Shown here one piece after another: positions 31,523-37,998 of a stretch of DNA of 37,998 nucleotides. Source of the DNA: a virus. Position 1 is the stretch's first letter. Every line of letters starts with the position of its first letter. Location of the stretch: the IMG/VR virus record IMGVR_UViG_3300041411_000402, positions 1-37,998 of that record, one strand, 5' to 3'. Below the pieces are notes generated by a model. The model made no database searches, had not been told where the DNA came from, and saw only the letters and a program-made list of their open reading frames with translations. Position numbers and translations under genes: made by a program.

Positions 31523-32380
31523 ATGATTGAAGAGAAGGGCGGTAGCGCTCAGATTCTCGAAAGACTCATGTCTTCTTATGGAGTTAACACTCAGAAAGAT
31601 CTAGCTGCGGCTCTTGCTATACCTGCCAATAATATAAGTGGTTGGACGCAGCGTGGAAGCGTGCCGGGTAATGCTATTATCAAGTGTGCATTAGATACTG
31701 GAGCAGAGCTTCAGTGGCTGGTAACAGGTAAACTTGCAAATGCGAAATCAGCATCGTTCAATTCAAAGTATTCTGGCAGGTTACTTTATGAAGAAATAAT
31801 GGCTAATGGTGGTAAACCCGTTTTACGACGCATTTTAGACGCTTATGGTTTTACCATGCAGAAGCAGCTTTGCGACTTGCTCGACATTTCTTCAGGCACA
31901 GTTAGTACATGGATTAGAAGAAATCACTTCCCGGGTGATGTTGTTGTAACTTGTTCATTGGATACGGGTGTTTCTCTGCAATGGCTTGCAACAGGTAAAA
32001 GTGATGTAAGGCTCTCGGAGACTACAAACCATGATATGACAACGTTTCATCAATTAAAAAAGTTGAGAATTGAATCTGGTAAGCTAGTATCAGATGGCTA
32101 TTTTATAATAGATCCTTCTTTTACATCATCTCCTATTGAGGAAACTGCATTGGTTGTCAGGGGAGTGAATGCTTGGCTCGTGGATTTTTCCAATAAAAAT
32201 TTTTCAAACGGGAAGTGGATGATTGAAATTGATGGTAGTGTAGATATTTATAATGTAAAAAAGCTACCCAAAAAAAAGTTGCTCTTAGAAAATAGCGGTT
32301 ATGAATTTGACTGTGATATGGAGCTTGTAGCTCCTTTAGGAATAGTAACTAAAACAATTTTCAATCATGAAATTAGCTGA
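31523..32380 (+). CDS. cI: 186-type CI repressor with duplicated helix-turn-helix domain
   Basis: 285 aa, against about 190 for 186 CI. Residues about 9-70 and 99-160 are two copies of the phage CI-repressor HTH domain. Each contains a QK-L---L-I pattern, then ISGW/VSTW, R-S/N-x-VPG/FPG, CALDTG/CSLDTG and LQWL-TGK. The C-terminal 110 residues (FHQLKKLRIESGKLVSDGYF to GIVTKTIFNH) resemble the 186 CI oligomerisation domain. I use the ATG at 31523; the frame is open further upstream, but through the promoter region. No strong ribosome site is visible. No LexA-like Ala-Gly cleavage site or Ser/Lys dyad was recognised, so SOS relief would need an antirepressor. Confidence 0.88.
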   Translation: MIEEKGGSAQILERLMSSYGVNTQKDLAAALAIPANNISGWTQRGSVPGNAIIKCALDTGAELQWLVTGKLANAKSASFNSKYSGRLLYEEIMANGGKPVLRRILDAYGFTMQKQLCDLLDISSGTVSTWIRRNHFPGDVVVTCSLDTGVSLQWLATGKSDVRLSETTNHDMTTFHQLKKLRIESGKLVSDGYFIIDPSFTSSPIEETALVVRGVNAWLVDFSNKNFSNGKWMIEIDGSVDIYNVKKLPKKKLLLENSGYEFDCDMELVAPLGIVTKTIFNHEIS

Positions 32381-32403
32381 ATCTAAAAATCACGGATATG
32401 ATT

Positions 32404-32967
32404 ATGAATGATCAGATTGAATCTTTCCGAAATTATTTAAGAGACAACAGTGTTCAAGACACATTTAGACGCTTCATTATGCATCAAGACTGTAAGGTAA
32501 TTACTGAAGATCAAAGTTATGGCTTGAAAAATATTGTGTGCGAAAATTTCAGTGTAGGATTTGAACATGTTGTGATAGTAGGTTCATGTAAACTTGGGTT
32601 TAGCATTAAACCTGATAAAAGATTTGTACCTTTTGGTGATGAGTCAGATATAGATGTCGCTATTGTCTCCTCGGGATTATTTGAGTCTGTTTGGAAAGCT
32701 GCGATGGATTATAAATACTCATGCGCAGATTGGCCAATGAAAAGACAATTTTTCAAATATTTATCAGAAGGTTGGATAAGACCAGATAAGTTTCCCAATG
32801 ATGACGCATTTCCTTTTGGTAAGGAATGGTGGTTATTTTTTAATAAAATCACAAGTTCTGGGAGCTATGGCGATTATAAAATTGCAGCTGGTATATATTA
32901 TAATAGCTATTTCTTAGAAAAATATCAGACAACTTGTCTTGAACAATGCGCTTTGGAGTTAAAATAA
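32404..32967 (+). CDS. MNT-like nucleotidyltransferase (cargo, lysogeny operon)
   Basis: 187 aa from ATG 32404 (GGA 7 bases upstream; ATG 32398 is also possible). Nucleotidyltransferase signature: VIVG60-S61, then D82-x-D84 in GDESDIDVAIV, the GS...DxD pattern of MNT/polymerase-beta-type enzymes. The spacer between GS and DxD is long (about 20 residues, with GFSIKPDKRFVPFG). The rest is aromatic-rich and unrecognised. It lies 23 bases after cI on the same strand and shares bases with the start of the DUF262 gene, so it should be transcribed with the repressor. The substrate is unknown: it may AMPylate a protein partner, as MNT antitoxins do, or act on a nucleotide. Confidence 0.85.
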   Translation: MNDQIESFRNYLRDNSVQDTFRRFIMHQDCKVITEDQSYGLKNIVCENFSVGFEHVVIVGSCKLGFSIKPDKRFVPFGDESDIDVAIVSSGLFESVWKAAMDYKYSCADWPMKRQFFKYLSEGWIRPDKFPNDDAFPFGKEWWLFFNKITSSGSYGDYKIAAGIYYNSYFLEKYQTTCLEQCALELK

Positions 32968-33974
32968 TGGACACGTCAGCTTCTAACAGAAGGTTAAGGG
33001 TTTTATTAACAGCCATTGGTAATGGAAGTTTAGTTCCTCAACCAGAGTTTCAAAGAAGATTGGTTTGGATTAATAAAGATAAAGTTGAATTTATAAGAAC
33101 AGTTGTTGAAGGGTATCCTTTTCCTGAAATATATATAGCAGCTGGAAAATTAGACCCTAAAACAGGTATAGGAACAGAAGTTTTAGTCGATGGCCAGCAA
33201 AGAATAACAACTTTATATCAATATTTTAAAGATAATGCTGATCTGAAGCTGCCTGATGACTTGCCTAAATATTCCGATCTCAAAGAAGATAAGCAAATTG
33301 CTTTTCTGGAATATAGTGTGGTAGTTAGAGATCTTGGTGCGATGGAATTGAGTGTTATTAAAGATGTGTTTCAAAGAATCAACTCCACAAGTTATGGCCT
33401 AAATGCTATGGAGATTGATAATGCTAGATATGGTGGTGAATTTAAAAAGTTTGGGGAGAAAATTTCTACAAAAGATTTCTTTAATAGAAATAAAATTTTC
33501 ACCGCCACCGATATAAAAAGAATGAATGATGTACGTTATTGCTTAGGATTGGTTATCACAATGATGACAACCTACTTTAATCGTGATAAAGAGATTGAAC
33601 AATTTCTTGAAAAATATAACGAAGCTTTTTTAGACTCTGATAAAATTGAAAGTGAATTTGATACCGTACTGAAATTTATAGATTTACTAAATTTCAACCC
33701 GTCAAGTAGATCAATGAAAAAGGCAGACTTTTATACATTATTTATTGAGATGCATCGCTTATTGATAAAAAATAAAAAGGATTTATCGCCTGTCGATGTT
33801 AGGAAAAAACTGGATGATTTTTATGAGCAAGTAGACTTTGTGGCAGAGGGAAATTATAAAGGTAGTGATGATAGAGCAAACGTTTATTACAAAGCAGCTT
33901 TACAAGCAAGCAATGATAGGGCCAACAGGATATTAAGGGGTAAAATAATTTCTTCACTCTTTGAATCAACCTGA
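32967..33974 (+). CDS. DUF262 (ParB/Srx-like) protein (cargo, lysogeny operon)
   Basis: 335 aa. The start shares one base with the stop of the nucleotidyltransferase gene (TAATG), with GGAG 8 bases upstream. N-terminal DUF262 motifs: PEFQRRLVW (26-34), GYPFPEIYI (49-57) and the catalytic-type D75-GQQR-79 followed by ITTLYQYF; FQRINSTSYGLNAMEI is also typical. This is the NTPase/nuclease-like domain seen in GmrS/GmrSD, SspE and BrxU. The usual C-terminal DUF1524 HNH nuclease is absent; the last 150 residues are helical and unrecognised. The tight coupling suggests a two-protein system made in the lysogen. Confidence 0.88.
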   Translation: MDTSASNRRLRVLLTAIGNGSLVPQPEFQRRLVWINKDKVEFIRTVVEGYPFPEIYIAAGKLDPKTGIGTEVLVDGQQRITTLYQYFKDNADLKLPDDLPKYSDLKEDKQIAFLEYSVVVRDLGAMELSVIKDVFQRINSTSYGLNAMEIDNARYGGEFKKFGEKISTKDFFNRNKIFTATDIKRMNDVRYCLGLVITMMTTYFNRDKEIEQFLEKYNEAFLDSDKIESEFDTVLKFIDLLNFNPSSRSMKKADFYTLFIEMHRLLIKNKKDLSPVDVRKKLDDFYEQVDFVAEGNYKGSDDRANVYYKAALQASNDRANRILRGKIISSLFEST

Positions 33975-34010
33975 AACTGATTTCACTCATTCTATCTCAT
34001 TGGAAACCAT

Positions 34011-34048
34011 AATGAGGTTTGAATATTTCTGAATGCTCAAACCTTATT
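34011..34048 (+). terminator. Hairpin after the cI operon
   Basis: AATGAGGTTTGA (34011-34022) pairs with TCAAACCTTATT (34037-34048), 11 of 12 Watson-Crick plus one G:U. It is the first strong hairpin after the DUF262 stop and before attR. It lacks a T-run, so termination is likely but inefficient or factor-aided. Confidence 0.5.
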
Positions 34049-34107
34049 GTGTCGCCATTTAAACGCCATAGATGCTCATAACTTCATGATTTATATATAT
34101 AATTATA

Positions 34108-34124
34108 GTATTCGGTCTTTTTTT
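34108..34124 (+). other. attR core
   Basis: Identical 17 bp to attL (562-578), with one extra T at 34125. Only the terminator 3' arm is copied here; the rest of sdsR is at the left end. Sequence on either side differs from attL. Confidence 0.88.
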
Positions 34125-34221
34125 TGTTCTATGATTTATAAAGATTTTTCTGTGACTTTTACGAAATATCCCGAAATCACACTATTCAATCTATGCCATC
34201 ACATATTCCTGATCGCTTGAA

Positions 34222-34428
34222 TCACGATTGTTTTTTCTTCATAGAAAAGTTTTTTATGGTCGAATGGCCTTTACAAAAAACTTCTTCGCTTCTCACATCA
34301 AATAGTCGAATTTCAGCGCGTCTCATCTCATGAAAATTCAGCAGGTCTGGCCCAATCTTAATACCTCTCATTTCGCGCGCTTCGACTAATACTCTCATTA
34401 ATGCATCTGGGGCGTTACGTTGGATCAA
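34222..34428 (-). pseudogene. Probable remnant of a lambdoid integrase
   Basis: A 68-codon frame containing LVEAREMRGIKIGPDLLNFHEMR, close to the ARDKAGI...PTFHEIRSL block (catalytic His-x-x-Arg) of lambda-type integrases. The frame degenerates after RLFD, and the downstream LGH and Tyr motifs are absent. It is not preceded by the rest of an integrase. It lies only about 100 bp outside attR, suggesting an older element in the same insertion site. The identification rests on one motif. Confidence 0.42.
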
Positions 34429-34655
34429 GTCTTCATGACAAACATGCCGTTATTGATTTCGATAATGCAGACACAGTGACGTTAATCATTCATCCGATGT
34501 CCACTGAGTGAAGGTATGCTAGGGGACACAGCTCGTGCCGAGGGATTCACGTATTTATAGTTCTCTGACGGACGGATAGGCAAATTTCGGAGAGTGATCG
34601 TTTTATCTTAGTGTGGCACTATAATGCAGCCATTATCATGAACGAGGGATTGAGA

Positions 34656-35330
34656 ATGATATCAGGAACAGCAGCAAAACAGGAACCTGGACGTTACTAC
34701 ACATTTGAGTCGAGATTGCCTCAGGGCGTTTTTTTTGAGATTCGCCCCAGCCATTTGCCAGGAAATGCAAAGCCCGTAACAGATGAAACCAGCGGTATGT
34801 GTATCGGTTACTCGGTCGCACAGGCTCCGGGTTTGTGGCAGATTTATGACGTTCAGGGGCATTTTGTCAGGCTGGAAGAAGCGCCACTTGAAACACCCCT
34901 GATTGATCCCACGGATATTGCCCTGTTTGGCCTAGGTATTTTTCGTATCCTTCGTACAGGGCGGGTGCTGTTTGAATCAGGGGCACGTGCCGCTGTTTAT
35001 GCGAAGCTCAGTCAATCCACTATATCCTTTCTGCGCAGCAGACTGAAACTAGGGCTGCATGCACGTAACCTTAAAATGACTGAGGCTGCTGCAAAACACA
35101 TGTATGAACCGGGTCGCTATGTCCCTCTGCAAATTCAGGAGCGAGCCATTCGATATGGCAAGAGAATGGCAGATCCCCGTAAAGGTGATGGCATGTTCAG
35201 ATATGAAACCAGAATGTTCAAGCTACGCTTTAATAAGCAAACACTGCAGTATGAGTACAAAGAATACACCCTCGAAGTTGTGGTGCGTGAATCAGACTGG
35301 ACGATATCGCATTTCAAATATATGGATTAA
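34656..35330 (+). CDS. Orphan polymorphic-toxin-like protein
   Basis: 224 aa from ATG 34656 (GAGGGA 6 bases upstream). Residues about 80-135 (LIDPTDIALFGLGIFRILRTGR to RSRLKLG) resemble the linker that precedes toxin domains in polymorphic toxins. Residues 140-224 look like a small nuclease domain: H148, GRYVP (153-157), AIRYGKRMADP, YTLEVVVRESDWTISHF with T216/H219. A RNase of the BECR type is my best guess. No secretion signal, PAAR, Rhs repeats or two-partner domain is present, so delivery is unknown (possibly a type VI cargo). A matching immunity gene follows 17 bases later. Confidence 0.7.
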   Translation: MISGTAAKQEPGRYYTFESRLPQGVFFEIRPSHLPGNAKPVTDETSGMCIGYSVAQAPGLWQIYDVQGHFVRLEEAPLETPLIDPTDIALFGLGIFRILRTGRVLFESGARAAVYAKLSQSTISFLRSRLKLGLHARNLKMTEAAAKHMYEPGRYVPLQIQERAIRYGKRMADPRKGDGMFRYETRMFKLRFNKQTLQYEYKEYTLEVVVRESDWTISHFKYMD

Positions 35331-35347
35331 CTGAAAGGAAGGCTTTT

Positions 35348-35788
35348 ATGTTTGATTTTCGCAATGAGGATTTCACCTTCGTGATTTCTCCTTTTGAAAG
35401 GATACCCGACAATGAAGCAGATCCTGCTGGGCACTTATGGGATTGGATCCAGTCATGGATAGAATTCTCCGTAAGCGGCGTGAAAGTACAGTTTCAGACT
35501 GAATTTACTGTAGGTGAGCTAAGAATTTTAAAGGGTGAGTTTGCCGCGAATTATCAGGCAATAATCGCACAGCGCGAATTAAAACCTTTCATTTTTCGCA
35601 GCGAGCGTGGTCAGCTCAACATGGTTATCAGGAAAGTGACTGGTAAAGATGGTGTAATAGTAGAGTTTGATATTCGCCCGGAATCCCATGCCGACAGCGT
35701 TCAGGTTAAAGGCAGCTTTGGCCTTGATGAAAGCTATTTCCCCGATATTCTGAAGAGGCTGGATGAAATGATTCAATGGCCTAATTAA
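35348..35788 (+). CDS. WapI-type immunity protein
   Basis: 146 aa. The start MFDFRNEDFTFVISPFERIP and the alternating beta-strand pattern (VKVQFQTEFTVGELRILKGEF, ending in FPDILKRLDEMI) resemble the WapI family of immunity proteins that neutralise contact-dependent toxins. A strong AAGGAAGG ribosome site and the 17-base distance from the toxin gene support a toxin-immunity pair. Cytoplasmic, no signal peptide. Confidence 0.7.
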   Translation: MFDFRNEDFTFVISPFERIPDNEADPAGHLWDWIQSWIEFSVSGVKVQFQTEFTVGELRILKGEFAANYQAIIAQRELKPFIFRSERGQLNMVIRKVTGKDGVIVEFDIRPESHADSVQVKGSFGLDESYFPDILKRLDEMIQWPN

Positions 35789-35945
35789 ACATTTAGCCAT
35801 TGAAAATTTTTAACTGAAAGCTTTGGGCGTAAAATAGTTTTTTATGCAGGTTTTTCCGTCCATGCAATATTCGATGCGGCAGTATCAGCACCTGTACTGC
35901 CAAGCAGGGGAAAAATGCTGACGCTCTATATGAGATTCTGAATAA

Positions 35946-36122
35946 ATGAAGCGTGCTATTTTATGGCTGATTCAGTCTTTTTTCTATTTAGTTCCTGCTG
36001 CAGTTATTGTGGCTGGCGTGTATATCTTCATCTGCTTTGTTCCGCAGTATGCAGCACTTCTTAGTTTTGCATGGGTTATCGTAGTTTCTTATGTGTATAT
36101 TAAATTTAACCGATGGTATTGA
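35946..36122 (+). CDS. Small two-TM membrane protein
   Basis: 58 codons starting MKRAILWLIQSFFYLVP, with hydrophobic segments at about residues 4-30 and 36-53 and a basic C-terminus (KFNRWY). No family recognised. No good ribosome site is seen just upstream. It lies 157 bases after the immunity gene and may belong to the same accessory island. Confidence 0.5.
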   Translation: MKRAILWLIQSFFYLVPAAVIVAGVYIFICFVPQYAALLSFAWVIVVSYVYIKFNRWY

Positions 36123-36341
36123 TAAAATCCTGACATATTAGTGAGCTTAAAATTTGAGTGGAAAAGCGAACGCAAAATAACCCTATTAGCTTAAGGTGCC
36201 CGGCCTCCATCCCCAAAAACCCACTCCACTCTGCAAAAGCAGAAACAACCCTGCCAGCCTCGCACCCAAAGCTTACCTGTCATCTTGTCATCACCGCGGT
36301 TTGGCTTATCCTTAAAGCTTCAATCAAAAGGAGCATCGTTT

Positions 36342-37364
36342 ATGAAAGCGGCAATTGCTAACAGTGAACACAAGGTTGAAGTGGTTGAGAAGACGCTGCG
36401 TCCTCTCAAAACGGGCGAAGCACGGCTCAGGATGGAATGCTGTGGCGTATGCCATACCGATCTGCATGTGAAGAACGGGGATTTCGGTGATAAAACCGGC
36501 GTGACGCTGGGTCATGAAGGTATCGGTATTGTTGAGGAAGTCGCGCCAGATGTGACCTCACTTAAGCCAGGCGATCGTGCCAGCGTGGCATGGTTCTTTA
36601 AGGGCTGCGGTCACTGCCAATACTGCAACTCCGGTAACGAAACGCTCTGCAGAGAGGTCGTTAATGCCGGTTATACCGTCGATGGCGGTATGGCTGAAGA
36701 GTGTATCGTCGTTGCAGACTATTCGGTCAAAGTCCCCGACGGGCTTGATCCTTACGCCGCCAGTAGTGTCACCTGCGCCGGTGTCACCACCTATAAAGCG
36801 GTGAAAGTGTCCGAGGTAAAACCGGGTCAGTGGCTGGCGATTTACGGTCTTGGCGGGCTGGGAAACCTCGCTCTGCAATATGCGAAAAACGTCTTTAACG
36901 CCAAAGTGATCGCGGTTGATGTGAGTGATGGGCAACTGGCACTGGCGAAAGAGATGGGCGCCGACCTGGTCGTAAACTCGGCCAGCGAAGATGCGGCTCG
37001 CTTTATTCAGGAGCAAACCGGTGGGGCGCATGCGGCTGTGGTAACGGCGGTTGCCAAAGCAGCGTTTAACTCTGCTGTCGATGCGGTCAGGGCCGGTGGT
37101 CGGGTGGTGGCTGTCGGACTGCCGCCGGAAGCGATGAGCCTGAATATTCCGCGTCTGGTGCTCGATGGCATTCAGGTGGTGGGATCGCTGGTCGGGACGC
37201 GTAACGATCTGGCGGAAGCTTTCCAGTTTGCGGCAGAAGGGAAGGTGGTGCCGAAGGTGACCAAAAGGAAGATTGGTGAGGTCAATGCCATCTTCGATGA
37301 GATGATTCAGGGCAAGATCCGCGGCAGGATGGTAATCGACTTTAGCGGTCAGTCTGCTGAATAA
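36342..37364 (+). CDS. adhP: Zinc-dependent alcohol dehydrogenase AdhP
   Basis: 340 aa, NAD-dependent medium-chain alcohol dehydrogenase oxidising primary alcohols such as ethanol. Catalytic zinc ligands C37 (CCGVCHTD), H58-E59 (LGHEG) and C145; structural zinc C89-C92-C95-C103 ([16 protein letters not shown]). Rossmann motif GLGGLG at 169-174. C-terminus [11 protein letters not shown] use the ATG at 36342 (AAAGGAG 8 bases upstream); the frame upstream has no family support. It is monocistronic: a terminator follows at 37382. Confidence 0.95.
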   Translation: MKAAIANSEHKVEVVEKTLRPLKTGEARLRMECCGVCHTDLHVKNGDFGDKTGVTLGHEGIGIVEEVAPDVTSLKPGDRASVAWFFKGCGHCQYCNSGNETLCREVVNAGYTVDGGMAEECIVVADYSVKVPDGLDPYAASSVTCAGVTTYKAVKVSEVKPGQWLAIYGLGGLGNLALQYAKNVFNAKVIAVDVSDGQLALAKEMGADLVVNSASEDAARFIQEQTGGAHAAVVTAVAKAAFNSAVDAVRAGGRVVAVGLPPEAMSLNIPRLVLDGIQVVGSLVGTRNDLAEAFQFAAEGKVVPKVTKRKIGEVNAIFDEMIQGKIRGRMVIDFSGQSAE

Positions 37365-37381
37365 TCCGTGCTTATAATCGC

Positions 37382-37408
37382 AGAAGCCCGCGCCGTGCGG
37401 GCTTTTTT
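37382..37408 (+). terminator. adhP terminator
   Basis: AGAAGCCCGC-GCC-GTGCGGGCTTTTTT: a GC-rich hairpin with a six-T run, 18 bases after the adhP stop. Confidence 0.88.
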
Positions 37409-37577
37409 ATGCCTGTAAGGCCAGTTCCCTCCCTCTGAATACGTAAGAGCACATTCCGTTAAAGCATTAATAAGCGCGGCTTTATGTTTCATGATGTGAT
37501 TTTCACTTGAACTTTACCGGTAACATTATAGTTTATGGGGTGAAGTCTGATTACACACATCTGAAGGAGGGTTATTT

Positions 37578-37715
37578 ATGGCTAAGCATCACTTACTCAA
37601 ATCCATTGAAATTGCAGCGATTGTGCTGTTTGTCCTGATACTGGCGTATCTGGCGGTTACCGGGCTGCTTTCATCAACTGGCGTTGATCACGCCTGGCCG
37701 TATCCCAGTAAGTAA
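37578..37715 (+). CDS. 45-aa single-TM small protein
   Basis: MAKHHLLKSIEIAAIVLFVL start with one membrane helix at about residues 10-31, then a short tail ending AWPYPSK. A very strong GAAGGAGGG ribosome site 7 bases upstream supports translation. No family recognised; such small membrane proteins are often stress-related regulators, but nothing specific can be said. Confidence 0.7.
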   Translation: MAKHHLLKSIEIAAIVLFVLILAYLAVTGLLSSTGVDHAWPYPSK

Positions 37716-37783
37716 TTGAGTGCCGCACCAGGGAAATTATAAATAATATAAATAGATAACTGATCCTGATACAGGACATAAAA

Positions 37784-37803
37784 AACCCCGCAATCGCGAG
37801 GTT
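37784..37803 (-). terminator. Terminator of the minus-strand gene at the window end
   Basis: On the minus strand AACCTCGC-GATT-GCGGGGTT is followed by TTTT (37779-37783 in reverse), 10 bases after the stop at 37813. Confidence 0.85.
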
Positions 37804-37812
37804 AATCAGAGT

Positions 37813-37998
37813 CTACACCAGGCTCACCGAAAGCAGAGTCAGCTCTTCGGTTTCCAGCGACAGGCTTTTTTTGGTTTCGAACATAAAGGCTTCCAGCGCC
37901 TCCTCGACATCGTCGCCCTCGATAAAGGCGTGAGTCGTGACATGATTTTCACCTTTGGGCTTAATCACGTAAGAAACAAACCACTTCTTCTTTTGCAT
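37813..37998 (-). CDS. Hypothetical small protein (61 aa, may extend beyond window)
   Basis: MQKKKWFVSYVIKPKGENHV start, acidic middle (IEGDDVEEALEAFMFE), and LTLLSVSLV end. No signal or membrane segment, no family recognised. The ATG coincides with the last base of the window, so the true start may lie outside. A clear terminator follows, which supports a real gene. Confidence 0.7.
   Translation of the reverse strand: MQKKKWFVSYVIKPKGENHVTTHAFIEGDDVEEALEAFMFETKKSLSLETEELTLLSVSLV

Larger units (their letters stand above)
562..34125. mobile_element. Complete P2/186-like prophage
   Basis: Bounded by a 17-bp direct repeat at 562-578 and 34108-34124. It contains integrase, repressor, early regulators, a HUH replication initiator, cos, terminase, portal, capsid, scaffold, a full tail and baseplate set, lysis genes and the late activator ogr. 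No structural gene is visibly broken; only a DNA invertase relic (8534-8875) is a pseudogene. Gene order follows P2 for structural genes and 186 for control genes. Cargo genes sit at four places: 9467-10375, 14304-16407, 24969-26552 and 32404-33974. It is probably inducible, but that is inference. Confidence 0.95.

Noticed and set aside
35891-35906. CTG-N10-CAG sequence after the immunity gene (possible LexA box)
   Set aside because: The centre (TACTGCCAAG) is not AT-rich and the flanks do not match; likely chance.
1-37998. CRISPR arrays, tRNA or rRNA genes, insertion sequences
   Set aside because: Looked for regularly spaced repeats, tRNA cloverleaf sequences and transposase motifs; none found. 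The attachment site is an sRNA gene, not a tRNA.

Overview
The window is an enterobacterial chromosome segment, probably from an Erwinia/Pantoea-like or related genus. It carries one complete, apparently intact P2/186-family prophage of about 33.6 kb (562-34125). Host identity rests on YebY (1-348), an almost canonical SdsR/RyeB small RNA (479-577), and AdhP (36342-37364). The genus is an inference.

Prototype layout. The prophage sits in the 3' half of the sdsR transcription terminator. A 17-bp core (GTATTCGGTCTTTTTTT) is repeated directly at 562-578 (attL) and 34108-34124 (attR). Nearly all structural genes are on the minus strand in P2 order: ogr, D, U, T, E+E' (with the T6G frameshift site), FII, FI, then G, H, I, J, W, V, S, R, lysC, lysB, endolysin, holin, X, L, M, N and O. 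P and Q are divergent on the plus strand. A cos site is recognisable at 26721-26739. The early region (29441-32380) is of the 186 type: Cox/Apl-like regulator, CII, Fil, DUF5347, DUF2732, TraR/DksA-like zinc finger, then the HUH replication initiator gpA, with a 186-type CI repressor on the opposite strand. The lysis module is HP1-like (SAR endolysin and small holin) followed by P2-like overlapping spanins.

Accessory cargo. Four AT-rich cargo loci interrupt the GC-richer phage backbone. (1) A 302-aa N-terminally anchored protein lies on the opposite strand at the Z/fun position between G and FI. (2) A two-gene unit, a three-TM protein plus an SPL-like radical SAM protein, lies between S and V. 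(3) A 527-aa DUF4365-like PD-(D/E)XK protein lies between cos and Q. (4) A MNT-like nucleotidyltransferase and a DUF262 protein lie directly downstream of cI, next to attR. The last pair should be co-expressed with the repressor in the lysogen and is the best candidate for an undescribed defence or exclusion system.

Control circuit. The repressor has a duplicated CI-type helix-turn-helix domain, and the cI/early promoters overlap around a small palindrome. There are two strong LexA boxes. One lies in the integrase promoter (1742-1761). The other (27133-27152) is upstream of a 59-aa TTG-start ORF in the position of 186 tum. This suggests that SOS both relieves repression and induces the integrase. 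Relative to P2, the int-attP block is inverted, so int sits next to ogr and the CI operon faces attP.

Right of attR is more accessory host DNA: a probable lambdoid integrase remnant, an orphan polymorphic-toxin-like protein with a WapI-type immunity protein, and a small membrane protein. Core-like genes follow (adhP, small ORFs).
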